From Hydractinia symbiolongicarpus (lineage: Eukaryota; Cnidaria; Hydrozoa; Anthoathecata; Hydractiniidae): a stretch of 64,000 nt of DNA. Under the pieces are notes generated by a model that was given only the letters and a program-made list of their open reading frames with translations, had not been told where the DNA came from and made no database searches. The stretch covers positions 16,246,001-16,310,000 of the forward strand of contig NC_079884.1 in NCBI RefSeq assembly GCF_029227915.1, given 5' to 3'. Shown piece after piece: positions 49,533-62,352 of this stretch. A program made the translations under genes and the position numbers. Every line of letters begins with the position of its first letter. Position 1 is the first letter of the stretch.

Positions 49533-50658
49533 TGTTTGTCTTTTCTGGAAGGTAATTATGACGTATTGTTTTATTTAATTTTCAATATTTTGTAATTTTT
49601 ACTTTTGGTAAAAAAAAACGAGAAATGATGAAATATATTTGAAATTGCGGAAAAAATAATAGTCAAAAATGACATTCAAAAATTACCAAGTATCAAGAAA
49701 ATTTTAAACTCACTGCAATCCTGTTTATAAATTATTAAGGCTTTTCTCAGAGTTTACCCCCATCCCGTATAGTCAGTCTTTCATTGTGTTAGTTGTCCCC
49801 AACCAACATTAAGAGGGGAGAGGGTGGTTTTTCCAAGGCTATTTTGAATAAGATTGTAGATTTTCTTTTTCTTATCCAATGAATTCATTGCTTTAGAAAC
49901 AATTTTATAAAACGTATTATTTTTGTAATTTTGTAACACAATATGTCAACAATAATAATGTGCATGTGTAACTTTTGTTTTTGTTCTTCACTACAATGAC
50001 TCTTGCGCGATGCATCAGAACAAATTTGGAGGTAGACAGACACGATGGATTTTTAGTCTCTGTAAATAAAACTGCCAGTCTTGCGAACAAAAAATAATAT
50101 TAGCAGGACCAAAAAATATCGGAAAGATTGAAGAGCTTAGGAGAGAGAAAAATTTCAAACCATTCTCTTGTATAAAAATATATTCTACTTGCATAAATAC
50201 ATTCTTTATGTCCTAAAAAATAAATTTTATATTCTCTTCATACATCAAGCTTGTCTTGAGTTTTCTTACTAAAATATATATTCGTATATGCAAATAAAAT
50301 ATCAAAGATTTCCTCGCTCTGGATCGACATTAGTGAGAAAGAACTAGATTGCATTGTAGCTCAGACTATCAAAAGTGATTGGTTGTTTATGACGTAATAA
50401 TAAACAAGTAATCTTCATATAGATTGCTTTTAAGTTTTCTTAGATTTTAATTGCGTAGAGTCTAAAATATGATCATCTCATGAAAAGATTGGTTATTTTG
50501 AAGCATGTATGGTCACGCAACTTCGAGGTAACTTTGATAATATTAGAGTTAATTACAATAACCAAATTGGTCGCAACACAAAGCGTAAACAAAACAAACA
50601 AAAAAATTGGATGATTATAAACAATGTTTTTTCTTCGGAATTTCTTCGGACGTGAAAC
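49533..50658. other. Convergent intergenic region of the two host genes
   Basis: It holds the 3' untranslated regions of the dehydrogenase (plus) and of the mucin-like gene (minus). An AATAAA at 50065-50070 and another near 50217 are candidate polyadenylation signals for the plus-strand gene. No gene, RNA or clear repeat is seen. Confidence 0.55.
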
Positions 50659-53600
50659 TTATTTTTTTCGTCTGTAGCCATCTGAGTCATATGGTAAAAT
50701 ATCTATATCAGGATCAACGTCATCAAAGTTTTGCGATTTTGGAAAATACGATCGCCTTAAAAAGTTCGCATACGGCTCTTCCAGCTTTTCTTTGATATAA
50801 GAGTTTTGTGTTGGTATTCTATTTCTTAATTCTTTGCTATTTTTAGAGCGAAAGAATGATTCGATTGGTAATTCTTTCCCCCAGTCAACATCATCTTCTT
50901 CTGCCGGTGAATCTAGAATGTTTGGTTTTTGACGAAAATAGGCTACGATATTATTATCGTAGTATTGTGGGGGGTGTTCGATATCTGAACGCTGTGTAAT
51001 CGGTGCTTTCTGATAAGCAGCTTGGTTTGTAAGGTCGTATTGAGGAAAGAATATGGTATTGATGTGGCTTCGTTTACTCTGGGTTGACATTGGAGCTGGA
51101 GTTACTGGTAAGGAATCGTCTATTTCCCCTGATCCTGACCCGCTCTGGTCTGGAATTTTATCTCGTTTCATGCCCTGCTCGTCATCTGTAACAGGCTCAT
51201 ATTTTGCGCTCTCCTCCAGTACATTACTCTCTGTTGGTTGGCGGCTAACTTGATAACTATCATCTACAGCGGCGGCACCTGGTGAATCTGAGTTAGACTT
51301 ATTGCCATCGATAGTTACTACCTCGTTCGTTGCAAGTTGGGTTGCTAAATCTTTAATGGCTGCCGCTTGAGGTTGGATTAATTTGGACAATGTCATTTTT
51401 ATTGTTGGGTTTTCCTCCTTGGTAAAAGAACTCTCTTCTGTTTCTGCTCCAGGAATACGATTTCTTGACAAACCGGACGGTGCTTGCGTAGGCATCAGCG
51501 AATTAAAAACAGTATCGCCGCCTACACTCGGACCTTGGATGACTGGGTTGTTTGAACCTGCGTTTTCCTGTAGTTCTTTTGCAGCATTGTACACAACTTT
51601 TGATAAAAGCGATTGTTTCGGTTTTGTGGATGTGCTTATATCCTGTTGCTGCGTTATTGGTGTTGTGGTTACAAGTCCTGCTGCTACCGATTCATTACTA
51701 TCATTTGTAGGTTTTGTAGCAACACTAACGACACCGTAATAGTTGTTATAGATCACTTCCGGTGTGGTACTTTGAGGACTAGCTGGTGTCGTTGGCAATT
51801 CATATGTTGCTGTCACTTGTTCGTGATCGTGAGATGTGGTGGTTGTAGAAGGAAGATTATCTTGGTTATTATTCGCTTCTGGTGTTAATGGTTGTCGCGA
51901 CGGTGTAATAGAAACCACAGACCCTGTTATCTGGGCTTCTTTTACTGTGTTTGAAGGAGGCGTCGTTTCAGTTGCGGTTGTATAACTGATTGGGATTTCA
52001 GTTGTTGTGGTCAACTGGACTTGAGCTTCAGCCGTTGTGGTCGATTGGACTGGGACTTCAGTTGTTGTAAATTGGACTGGGGCTTCAGTTGTTGTAGTCG
52101 ATTGAACTGGAACTTCAGTTGTTGTGGTCGATGCAACAGGGACTTCGATTGTTGTATATTGGACTGGGGCTTCAGTTGTTGTAATCCATGGAACTGGGAC
52201 TTCTGTTGTTGTAGTCGGTTGGACTGAAGCTTCCGTTGTTGTTGTGGAAATCATTGGAGATTCGGCTGTTGTAGTTGTTTCAGGTGGAACCACAGGAATA
52301 TATTGCTGTGGGGTTTGATACATTATTGGTACTGGATACACAACTTGGTAATTATTTAGATACTGTGGGGGTATTGATATTGTAGCGTCTTGCTGTACTT
52401 GATTACTTTCTTGATATCCACTACCATTTGTTGCCATAGTACCTGCGGGAGTTAGTGAAGCCAGCGCCTCATTCATTACAGAAATTGGTTTTAGTCTCAA
52501 AACACCATCAGGTCCAATTTCGTATTGATATTTGTTTTCCCTAGAAGGTTGAATACTAGCTTGTGTTTGTGTTGAGAGTGTAGTTGTGAATTGAACAGGT
52601 CGTGCAGTTGTGGGTTGCTGTGTAATTGTTGGTGTTGGTGTTGTTGCACTTGGTTCTAAAATTAAAAGTTTTTAATTATTGTTTTTATTGAAACTGGTTG
52701 GAACTAATAAAAAACTTATTACAACATTGATCACCACCCTCAATAGCTGGAGATTTTAGCGAATCTTATTTTGTACCTGAAGTATAGTTCGCCTTTTTCT
52801 CTTTATCGTAATCAATATTTTCATCTTTGCTATTTGTTTCAATAGCTACAATGGGTGGAGATTCTGTCGTTGTCTTTGCTGTGTTAGATACCTCGTATGT
52901 AGGAGGCTGAACAGACTGACTGTTATCAGTAATGGTGTTTTGTTCTATAAAGAAGAAATCAGAAATAATGATATATTCTGCTTTTTCGTGACGAGGAAAG
53001 TGATGTTAGTTAAAACCGAAGAAAATTGTCACAATTTACGAACGACTAACGAATAATAACTTTAATAAGCGCTTTCCTTTTCCAAGCACAAAGATAGAAG
53101 AAGTTGAAGAAGTCAAGTTAGATGCTCATAACAACGCGTGGACAAAATTTTATCTGTATAATGATACCTTTCACTGCTCTTGTAGTGGTTGCAAGGGTGG
53201 TAGATGCTGTGGTAGTAACTGGTGTTGTGTGTTCCTTATATGTTGTTTGATCTTGAGTTGTCTGCATTATACTACCGTCACCTGTGGAAAAGCTATGTTC
53301 ATTCGCTTGATCATTGCTAGCTGGCTGGGTCTTGCCATCATAAACATGGACTGCGGAAGGTGTTTTGATGTCGGACGAATGTGTAACTTGATTAATTTTG
53401 TCGCCATAGCTCTCTGTTTCCGCGTCGTTTGTGATTGGAGGGGTTACAACTGATTGTTGTGTGGTTTCAGCAACTGTTTGCGGCTTTTGTATTGTAATGG
53501 CTGCTTGTAGCAACGGTGTCGTGTCAGCGTCTACCTGCGACTGTGGAACTGTTTTTATTTCAGAAAGTGCCGGGGATGGTGTTGTCGTTTCAGCCACTGG

Positions 53601-56600
53601 CTGCACTGGTCGTGTTGCTGCCACTGTATTTTCTGGTGGTGCTCGGACAGTTGTGGTAATACCCATCAATTGATTTACTCTGTTCGTAGATTCCCATAAC
53701 TCGATGTTGGCTAGGTATGTTTCGTATTCATTTTGGTATCGACTACCAGATGGATTGACTGTGGGATGCTTGTCTGGATGTACAGAGATGTTATGGTGTT
53801 CGACAGGGACCATATATCTGTCCACCCATGCTTGAATCTCAGCTAAATACCTTTTCCAGTTTAAGATGTAATCAAAATGTAAATCGTTGTAAGGATATTT
53901 TGTACTTTGAGGTTTATTTGGAAGTGTGATAGGATTTATTTCGGTTCTAGGAAATGTTACACCACTCTTTGCGAGTTTATCGACAAATGAGCTCACTTCA
54001 CTAATAACTTTCTCATCATTATTTGTAGTGGGCTGGTTATGTGGACTCGACGTTGTATCTGGTGATGACGACGGTGGGATGTCATTTGAAGCTACGTTGT
54101 TGTTCATGCCGTAAGGCTTACTCTTAATGAGACTTTGACTAGAGGAAGTTTCTGTTTGACTACCACGAGATGGTGTAGCTGTTGTAGCTTGCTTTGTTTG
54201 ACCAGCAGACACAGGAGTTGTTTCCAGCGTAGTGGACACTATGAATGCTTCCGGTGGCAGGGTAGTTGTTACAGGAACCTTTTCAGTACTGCTTCGTACT
54301 GACGGTTTCGGAGTAGTTAAAAACATTTTAACTTCAGATATGTTTTCTTGTTGGTTTAAAGATTGATCCTGACTTGGAGATTCATACGTTCCGTTCTCAA
54401 TAAGTGTTTTATCTGGCGATTTTGTGGATGTTTGGTCATCTTTGTTGTTTTCTTGAATATTTTCGTTTTCAGGAACATTTTCAACTGGACTAGACCCTAA
54501 TGCAGTTTCTTCGATCCCTGTACCTCCGTTATTAAAGCTTTCAGCACTTGATGATACTGTGGTGGTCGATGTCATGGTAGTTATGGTTGTTGTGACTGAC
54601 GCAGGTGCGGTGGTGGCTAACTCATTTTCTTCTGTTCTTGGAATAATGTTGATCTTCATAGTGACAATGGGTATTGGAGAAGGTCTAATGTCAGACTCGG
54701 GTGTACTTTCTACTTTCCTAGTGGTAGTTGTTTCTTCGGTTGACGATACTTTAGTCGTCGGTTGTGTGGTTGGTTTTTCTATTGGTCCAGACGGTGTTCT
54801 CTCATTTTCAGTTGTTGCGATCTCTGTTTCCAGCCCCAGTGTAGGGGTTCTAGCTGTTGACTTTGATGTTTGTGGTGTTGTTGTTATTTCAGTAGCATCT
54901 TTACTTCTACTGACATCGACTCTCGTGAATGGACGCTCAGTCGTAGTCACTTCTACCTTGGTATTTGTGTTATCTCTGTTGGTAGTACCTTCTGATGTGT
55001 CTTCGTTGATGCTGTTTGCAGGTTGCGCTCCGTTTGTTTGACTACTCTGAACAAAAGCTTCTTGTGAAGTTTGAGTGTTCTGCTGATATTGCGTCTGACT
55101 AGAATTTTTGTAAAATTCATTTATGCTTTGATAGTAATTCTCAAGATATGAATTGTACCAAGAACCAGGTGATACGTTTTGTTGTGGTTGACCTTGATTG
55201 TAACTTGATAGACTAGGTGTACCAGGTGTGCTTGACGGTAACGGTGCCCCAGTTACTCTGTTTGTTGGCATAGCTTCTGATCTATATCCACCATTAGGAA
55301 CCCCTGGCGCATTAGCTTCATTGTTTTGTGAAGAGGCAAACGGCGCAGTTGGTCGCTTTGTTACGACATTGGGCGGTGACTTTGTTGTCCTTTCTTCGTA
55401 AGCTAAAACGTTTTCACTTTGTGAATTATCTGTTGATGAGTTCGTGGGTTTTAACGTTGCTTCTAAAAATGTATTTTCGTGATAATCAGCAAAAATGCCA
55501 TCTTCAGACTGTTTGGGGCCATTTTGTTCCATCTCATCCCCATTATCTGCCATTTGTGGAATAACTAAGGTTTTCACTGTTGTTTTGGGTGTTAAATTAA
55601 ATAGAGTTTGAGTTGGTGATGTAGTCTGAGCTTCAAATTGTGCTGCTTTAGTGTGCGAGTTTGTTGGTTTGGGTGGCATATTGGTTAATGTGGGTGAAGA
55701 ATTTGTTGACTGTGCCATTTGCTTTGTTGGTTCTTTTGTTATAACCTTCACCAGAGAGGAAGGTGTTGAAACTGTTAAAGATATTGTAGATTGAGTAACG
55801 TTTGGCATGACTTCTGCATTCTGGTGAGTGTTATCAGTTCGTTCTGGCATCAACTTTCTGTAGAAATCATGTAGATATGCTTCATAGGATGGAAATTCTA
55901 AAACAGCGTTTTGATTAGGTCGATCAGGTGGTAATGCAGTACTTTCATATTCAGTTTTTGAAGGAACAGAAGTTGTGGCTGTTAAATCATTATTTGATTG
56001 CTGATTATCAGATTGATCTGCTTTGAACTGCTGTGGAGAAAGAGTCGCTAGTTTAAGGTCTACATTTACGGCCTTATTTATTTTCGATATGTAATCTTGC
56101 AAGTATTCTTCATAACTGGGGAAACCCATTATATTTCCCGGTGAATCTATTTTTGTTGAAATTGTTGGCGTCACTGACGTAGAAGTCACAGTTGTTGGTA
56201 CGTCAATATTAAATTGCTGTTGCACAATGTCGTCAGTTATCGTATCATACTCGTGTTTAATATTACTAGCTGTTGTTGAAGAAGGAGTCGAAGTGACTTT
56301 TTTGTTGGGATTCTTACTGATTATGACGGATGACTTGGTAGTAAAAGGTGGCTTTGTACTTGGTCTGGTACCTGTAGTTGAAGGCACATTAGTCGGAGCG
56401 TTCTTATCTTCTTTTAAATCCTTGATAGGTTTGTTTCCTTCCTTTTCTTCTTCTCCCGAAGCACCAATGTCTTCTTTACTACTTTTGTCGTGCGCTATCA
56501 CTCTGCTATATGCTGGTGGCAATGCGATTGGATTTAGATTATAAGGCCAATAAGTTTTATTTGCAGCTTTGTTTCTTTCTTGATCTTCTAAAATTTCTTC

Positions 56601-59600
56601 AATCTCTTCATCAGGATGTGGCGCTGCCACCATGACGCTCGGTGTAGGAGGTGGAGGTGTCGTTGGTGGTGGTGGAGCCACTTGACCAGGTCGTGGTTTG
56701 TTATCATACTGGTCCATATTAAGAACTTCTGTTCGACCAGAACCTTCAACTTCATCGTTTTCTCCTTGGTATTGCTTACTGCCTAATTGCGGACCTAATA
56801 TAACTTTTAATGCCGTTTCGTTGACTTCTTTATCACTCTTGAGCGGTGTAGTAGTCTCAGGAGGAGGTGCTGTTGTAACTTTGTATCCTTCTGGCGTTGC
56901 CTCATAATAAGGATTGGGGAGGGTTGAAGTTATAACAGGAGGTACAGTGGATGTTATAGCTTGTCCATTACCGCCATTGCTGTATGCTGAATGTCCAAAA
57001 TTGTGCTGGTTTTCCTTTGATTTGTTATATTTCGGTCCTAATTCCCCGTAGGCAGGCTCGCTTGCAGAAGTAAATTTGCGACTTTTGGTTGTTTTCTGTG
57101 TTGGCGCTTTTGTCGTTGCACTGTTAAAATTTACTTTATTTGTATCTTTGTCAAAGACACTTGGTGCTGGTGGTTTTGAGCCAGAAATAGTAGTAGGATT
57201 GGCAGTTATTGGTGACGCAGTTGTGATAAGTGGTGCTGTGGTCGTGGTTGATTTTGCCGAAGTATCAGTGGTTACATTTTCGTTTGAATTAACTACACTG
57301 GCATCAATTGCAACTGGCACAATTGTTGATTCTACTGTATAGGATGTAGTAGCTACAGCTGGTAATATTTTGGTGCTTGTGGTAACTGTTGGAGCTATGG
57401 TAACCTCCAGTGTGTTAACTGGTGATGCAGCAGTCTCTGGCGTAATTACTGACAATGTCGTCGGAGCTGTATCTGTAGTGGTTGTCGTAGTTACTGGTGC
57501 AAATGTAGTTGAGACGGGATGATCAACCACAGACGGCGTTGTGGCGTAAGAAATGCCCGAGGCGTTGTTGCTCTGTGTTAGTAGCCGATCTAAAGAGAAA
57601 TTGTCGATTTAGTAACAGCATAAAGAGCTAGTCGTATCAATCTAAACCTGTGTGGAAAGACAAACTAAAATTGAATCGTTTTATTACATGTATTTTTTTC
57701 CAGAATGGTGACATAGAGTTATTTGCTAGAATAAAAAGTTAAACCTACTTTCTTCCATCAGCGATGTTGATGTAGATTCTGTTACCGGAGGTAAAATTGT
57801 TGTGGTGACTGGAAGAGATGTAGTCCAAAGCTTTGTAGTTGTTTTAAAACCTAAAAAGGTGTTAAATTTAAAATTATTAGTATTTTTGAACTCGTAGTTG
57901 AATGTACAACGGTTTTACTCGACTTTTTTAGGATATTATTCAGTCGTCTTTAGCCTCTGTTCTGTTATCTAAATTGACAGTGTTTGGAGCATCATAAGCT
58001 AGGCAGTTACTTAAATTCCCTTTATTCAAATCAATGGCACAACCTTATTGAAATATTAACCATCAGCATCAGTTAAGTATCAGTTTCTTAGGAATTACTA
58101 CAACTCGCTTAACTTTTCGTTGTGACAAAAACAATGTAGTGACAAGACTTACGCTCTTGTGTTGAAGGTTGTACTTGAATGTTCACAGTTGTGGGTAGGA
58201 CGGTGGTTCTTGTGTCAAGGCCAACCGTAGGAGCAGCAGTAGTGGTTGTTGTGTCAAAGCCAACCGCAGAAACAGTAACAGCAGTAGTGGTTGTAGTTGT
58301 AGTGGTTGTTTGAGCTCCATATGCATTCAAGTTTGGTTGTTTTTCTTCACCACTTGCACTTATTTCTTCCTCTGAATCTTCTTCTTCGTTGTTATAATCA
58401 TTTTCATCATAACTTCCCGTCTTTCCATCAACATTCACGGCGTTGTCGCTCGCCTGATACAAAGATGCAGTTGGCGTAGCTGTTGATGTTTGAGTGGAGC
58501 CAGGTGTAGTTCTTACCTCCTGGTTGAGTGCTATTGTTTTTTGAGGATAGTATGTTAATTCTTTACCTCCTTTCAGTTTTTCTGCAGAAGATGAAGCAGT
58601 CGTCGCCGGTGTCGTCACTGTTGTGAAAACTTCAGTTGTTGTGGTCTGTTCAAACGTTTGTGCTGTTGTTAAAGATGCAGTGGTAGCTGTCTTTGCTGTT
58701 GTAGTTAAATTGATTATTGGCACTGGTGAACTCGAATCTACAAAATTAGGCAAAAAGAACATCTTAATTATATCTTGAAGATTATGCTGATTAAAACAGC
58801 AGATAATAGCGAAAAAACTTCATATATAATTTTCTGTACAGTATAATTATACCCCAGCTTTTTAATTGGAATTTTGAAAACATAATTGCGTGAAAATATG
58901 AACACGTGTAGCGTTATAGCGGTTGAGCTCGACAAAACGACATGCTCACAAAATGAAATGAATAACTCAGAAGTTTTAATAAAACCAAAAGGCGATTTTG
59001 AAAACCTTCGGATTGGTTTGAAGGACAACACTGTGCTGGTTATATGACTTTAAAGTTGGGATTAAGAAATACCTAGACCGTTTAGCTACCAATTAATTTA
59101 ATTTTAACTCATACCTATTGCTTCGGTAGCCACTGGTAAATATGGATTATATGTGGGAGTGACTTCTGGTGCTGATGAAGTTTTTACATTGATTGAAGGC
59201 GGAGGTTGCATTGTTGTTGCCGTTGTTGTTGTTGTTGTTGCTAATATATTGAAGTGTTTAAAATTATATTTCCGGATGATATTTTCTTATAAAAGTGGTA
59301 ATTTTGCCAATTTTGAAGATGAGTTATTACTGTTAAAGAAAACATTGATGTATATATATACTCTGGTTTGGTTAGAAAAACACAGCGAAATACCAAAATT
59401 CTTTCTACTGTTCATAACCCCTGATTGCTCAACTTCAAGGGACCAATATGAAAGACAATTAAATTGACTTTCAATAGTACTCATGAACATCAAGTAAAAT
59501 TCTTTAAAAATACACTTCAAAAAAACAAAAAAAAATTATGTGTGGAAGACCAAGAATAGTAATCTTCTAAGGGGACTCGTAAGAGCCTAAATCTTTTTTA

Positions 59601-62321
59601 AAAAAAGAGATGTCAAATAACCCAATTGTGTTACTTACTTTCAAAGGTTAAAAGATGCACAGGTAATGTATCAAGACGTGGAAGTTAAAAACGTAAGAAA
59701 GGGAAAAGGAGAAAAACTTTAATCTGTTGATATAAAAACTTCACTGCTTACTTTGATTTTGAACGACGCATGACACACATGGAACACTGGCTCCTCCATC
59801 TACAGGTTGGTATAGATTATACACTAATAATGGAGGTGCTTGTGGTTGAGTTGCATTCTGGTTCTGTAGTGTGCCATTATATTCAGTAGAAGGCTCAGTT
59901 TCCACTGGCAAGTATGGATTGTAGGTTGGTGTACCTGGAGTCGTTATTTGGAGTTTTTGATTGACAGTTCTTGGTGTTGTTTTTGTGGCAATGTTACTTT
60001 GCACTACAGATGGATTCTTGTTACTTGTTTGCAGTTTGGACATGTCAACACTTGCAGATGTAGTAACGTATTTATTGTCCCCCTCAGCCTCGTTAGGTAC
60101 AGGTTCAGTGTATTTATTTGTAGAGATTGCTTCTTCTGAAGTTTTGCTATTATTAAAAGAATATCTCGAACTTTGTGTTGTGTTTTGATATAATCCTTGA
60201 GTTGACGTTTGCTTTTCAGTTGGTTGTGTTGCGAATGTCTCTTCTTCTTGATCTTCTTGTTCTTCTTTAGCTTCTTTTACTTGCGTTTGATTTTTATGTG
60301 CTGCAGTTACATATGAATCGCTTGTTTGCTTTTGTGTTGGTTGTTTATTACTTTTTGTATTATTCTGGAATTCTCCTTTCGACGTTGAAAGCATTGTTGT
60401 TGCTGTAGGTAGGCGTAACGTTGTGGTGTCATCCAACATACCAGGTTCCGTGTACACCAGTGATGGCCCTTGAACCTTCGATGATTCATTCTGTCCCTCA
60501 ATTCTAGCGGTTGGCTGTTTATCAGAAACAGCTTGGCCTTCACTTCCCTCACTGCTTTGCCTTTGCGTTGGTTTATATTCAAAACCATCTTCAGAACTTT
60601 GTGCAGTTTTTGGTGCCGTATTAGCCTGTTGTGTTGTTTGTTGCTTCATAGTTGGACTGGTAACATTAGTAGCAGTACTTTCGATCGGCTGTGTTTGTTG
60701 TTTTTGCGTAGGACCTGATGTCTTTGGTAATGTATTTATAACAGGAGGTTGTTTTCTGGTAAGAACAGTTGTTGGTGCCACTGCAAGTACAACCTGAGAT
60801 TCCGGCTGTTTTTCCTGTGGTTGCAGCTGCGGTATCTGTGCTGGCTGTACTGGTTGGCCAACAGGTGGAATTGGTGGTAAGGAAGGTGGTGCTTTGGTTG
60901 ATTGCTGTGGTGAAATTTGAGGCTGTGGTGGCGGTGGCTGAGCAACGCCAGGTACACTTTGAGGTTGCGGTTGTGGTGACTGTGATTGAAAGGGAATCCA
61001 TTGTATTTGTGGCTGTTTGGGCGGTACCCCATAAGGTAGAGATTGCATCTGTGTTGGTGGTGGTTTAATTGTGGTTGTGGTTGTTGTTGGTGTTAGTGGT
61101 AGCGGTGCAGCAGGGGGTGGTGCCTGGGGTAGTAGCCATTGCAGGGGTAGAACTTGAGTTAGCTGCTGTGGAATTGGCTGCGGTTGTACTTGTGGTTGTA
61201 ATTTGCTTTGCGGTATTTGAGGAGCCGGTGTTTGTTGAGGGCTCGGCGGAAGCCTTTGCTGCTGTTTTTGCGTTGAATTTGCTGACTGTTTTCCAGGTTG
61301 TTCCACTACTGTTGTTTCTAGAGTTTCAATTGCCCATACTGGAATCTTCATTGGTATATTAGGTTTTTGTATATTTGTTTGATTACTTATTCCTGGAGGA
61401 AGTTTTGGTTGTGGCCCAGATAGGTTTACAATATTCAACTGTGATAAAGGGCAAGGAAAGCCAGGAGAAGGCACACATGGACTCCCTTGCGTATTTGTTA
61501 CAGTATTTGTTGCTGCATTTGGTGGTATTACAACAGGAGCATTAGGGATGATCTGCGAAGCTAGTGGTGATGAGGCAGATTGTAAAGTACATGGGTTAGT
61601 TGCAGTTGGTACACACGATTGGGCAGGCATTAAAGGTATAACAGGTTGCGCAATAACTTTAGGAGGAGCGGGAGGTGGGAGGCTTAATACGTCAACTGGA
61701 GGGTGCATCGTTACTGTCTCTGGTGTAGTAAAAGGCTTTAATGTTACTAATGATGTGTTAGCTGAAGGGTATACAGACGTTTTGGGAGCTGTAGTTGTTC
61801 CTAGTCCTTGTGAATAGCAAGGCCAGTTTATAGGCAAACAAATAATTTTATAACTTTTTTGAGTGTATTTTATTGTCGGGATTTTCGTTGGAGGACGAGT
61901 CAAGCGAGCTGACTGTGGTGTCATTTTTGGTTTTTTAGTTGTTTTTCCTTTAGTAGATGAACTTTCATTAGCTTCTTGCGATTGCGCATGCGTACTCCCT
62001 GGTATTCGAGACAATGATGGAGACGGCTTTTTCTTTTGAGTTGATTTTACTCTTCTTGTGGTTTTTCTCTCGATTGACGAAGTGGGTTTGTACCTATCAT
62101 CGCTGTCGGTAAACTTTACAGGTGTGTGTGAGGTTGACACCTGATAAGTTTGTTTTGGTTTAGGGGTAACTTTGACGCCAGTGACCTCTTTTGATTTAGT
62201 CTTAATTTTTTTGCCACCTTTTGAAAATGTTGTTTTTCCTTCTTTATTAGAAGTTACCTTTATTTTAGTAACTTTTTCTGTAGTCGCTCTTGTCGTTGCT
62301 GTTGTTGTTTTTGGCGTCTTT

Positions 62322-62352
<31 letters not shown>

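Noticed and set aside
51053-57342. Plus-strand frames rich in Val, Cys and Ser opposite the mucin-like gene
   Set aside because: They are shadows of Thr/Pro codon repeats on the minus strand and have no domain pattern or splice logic.
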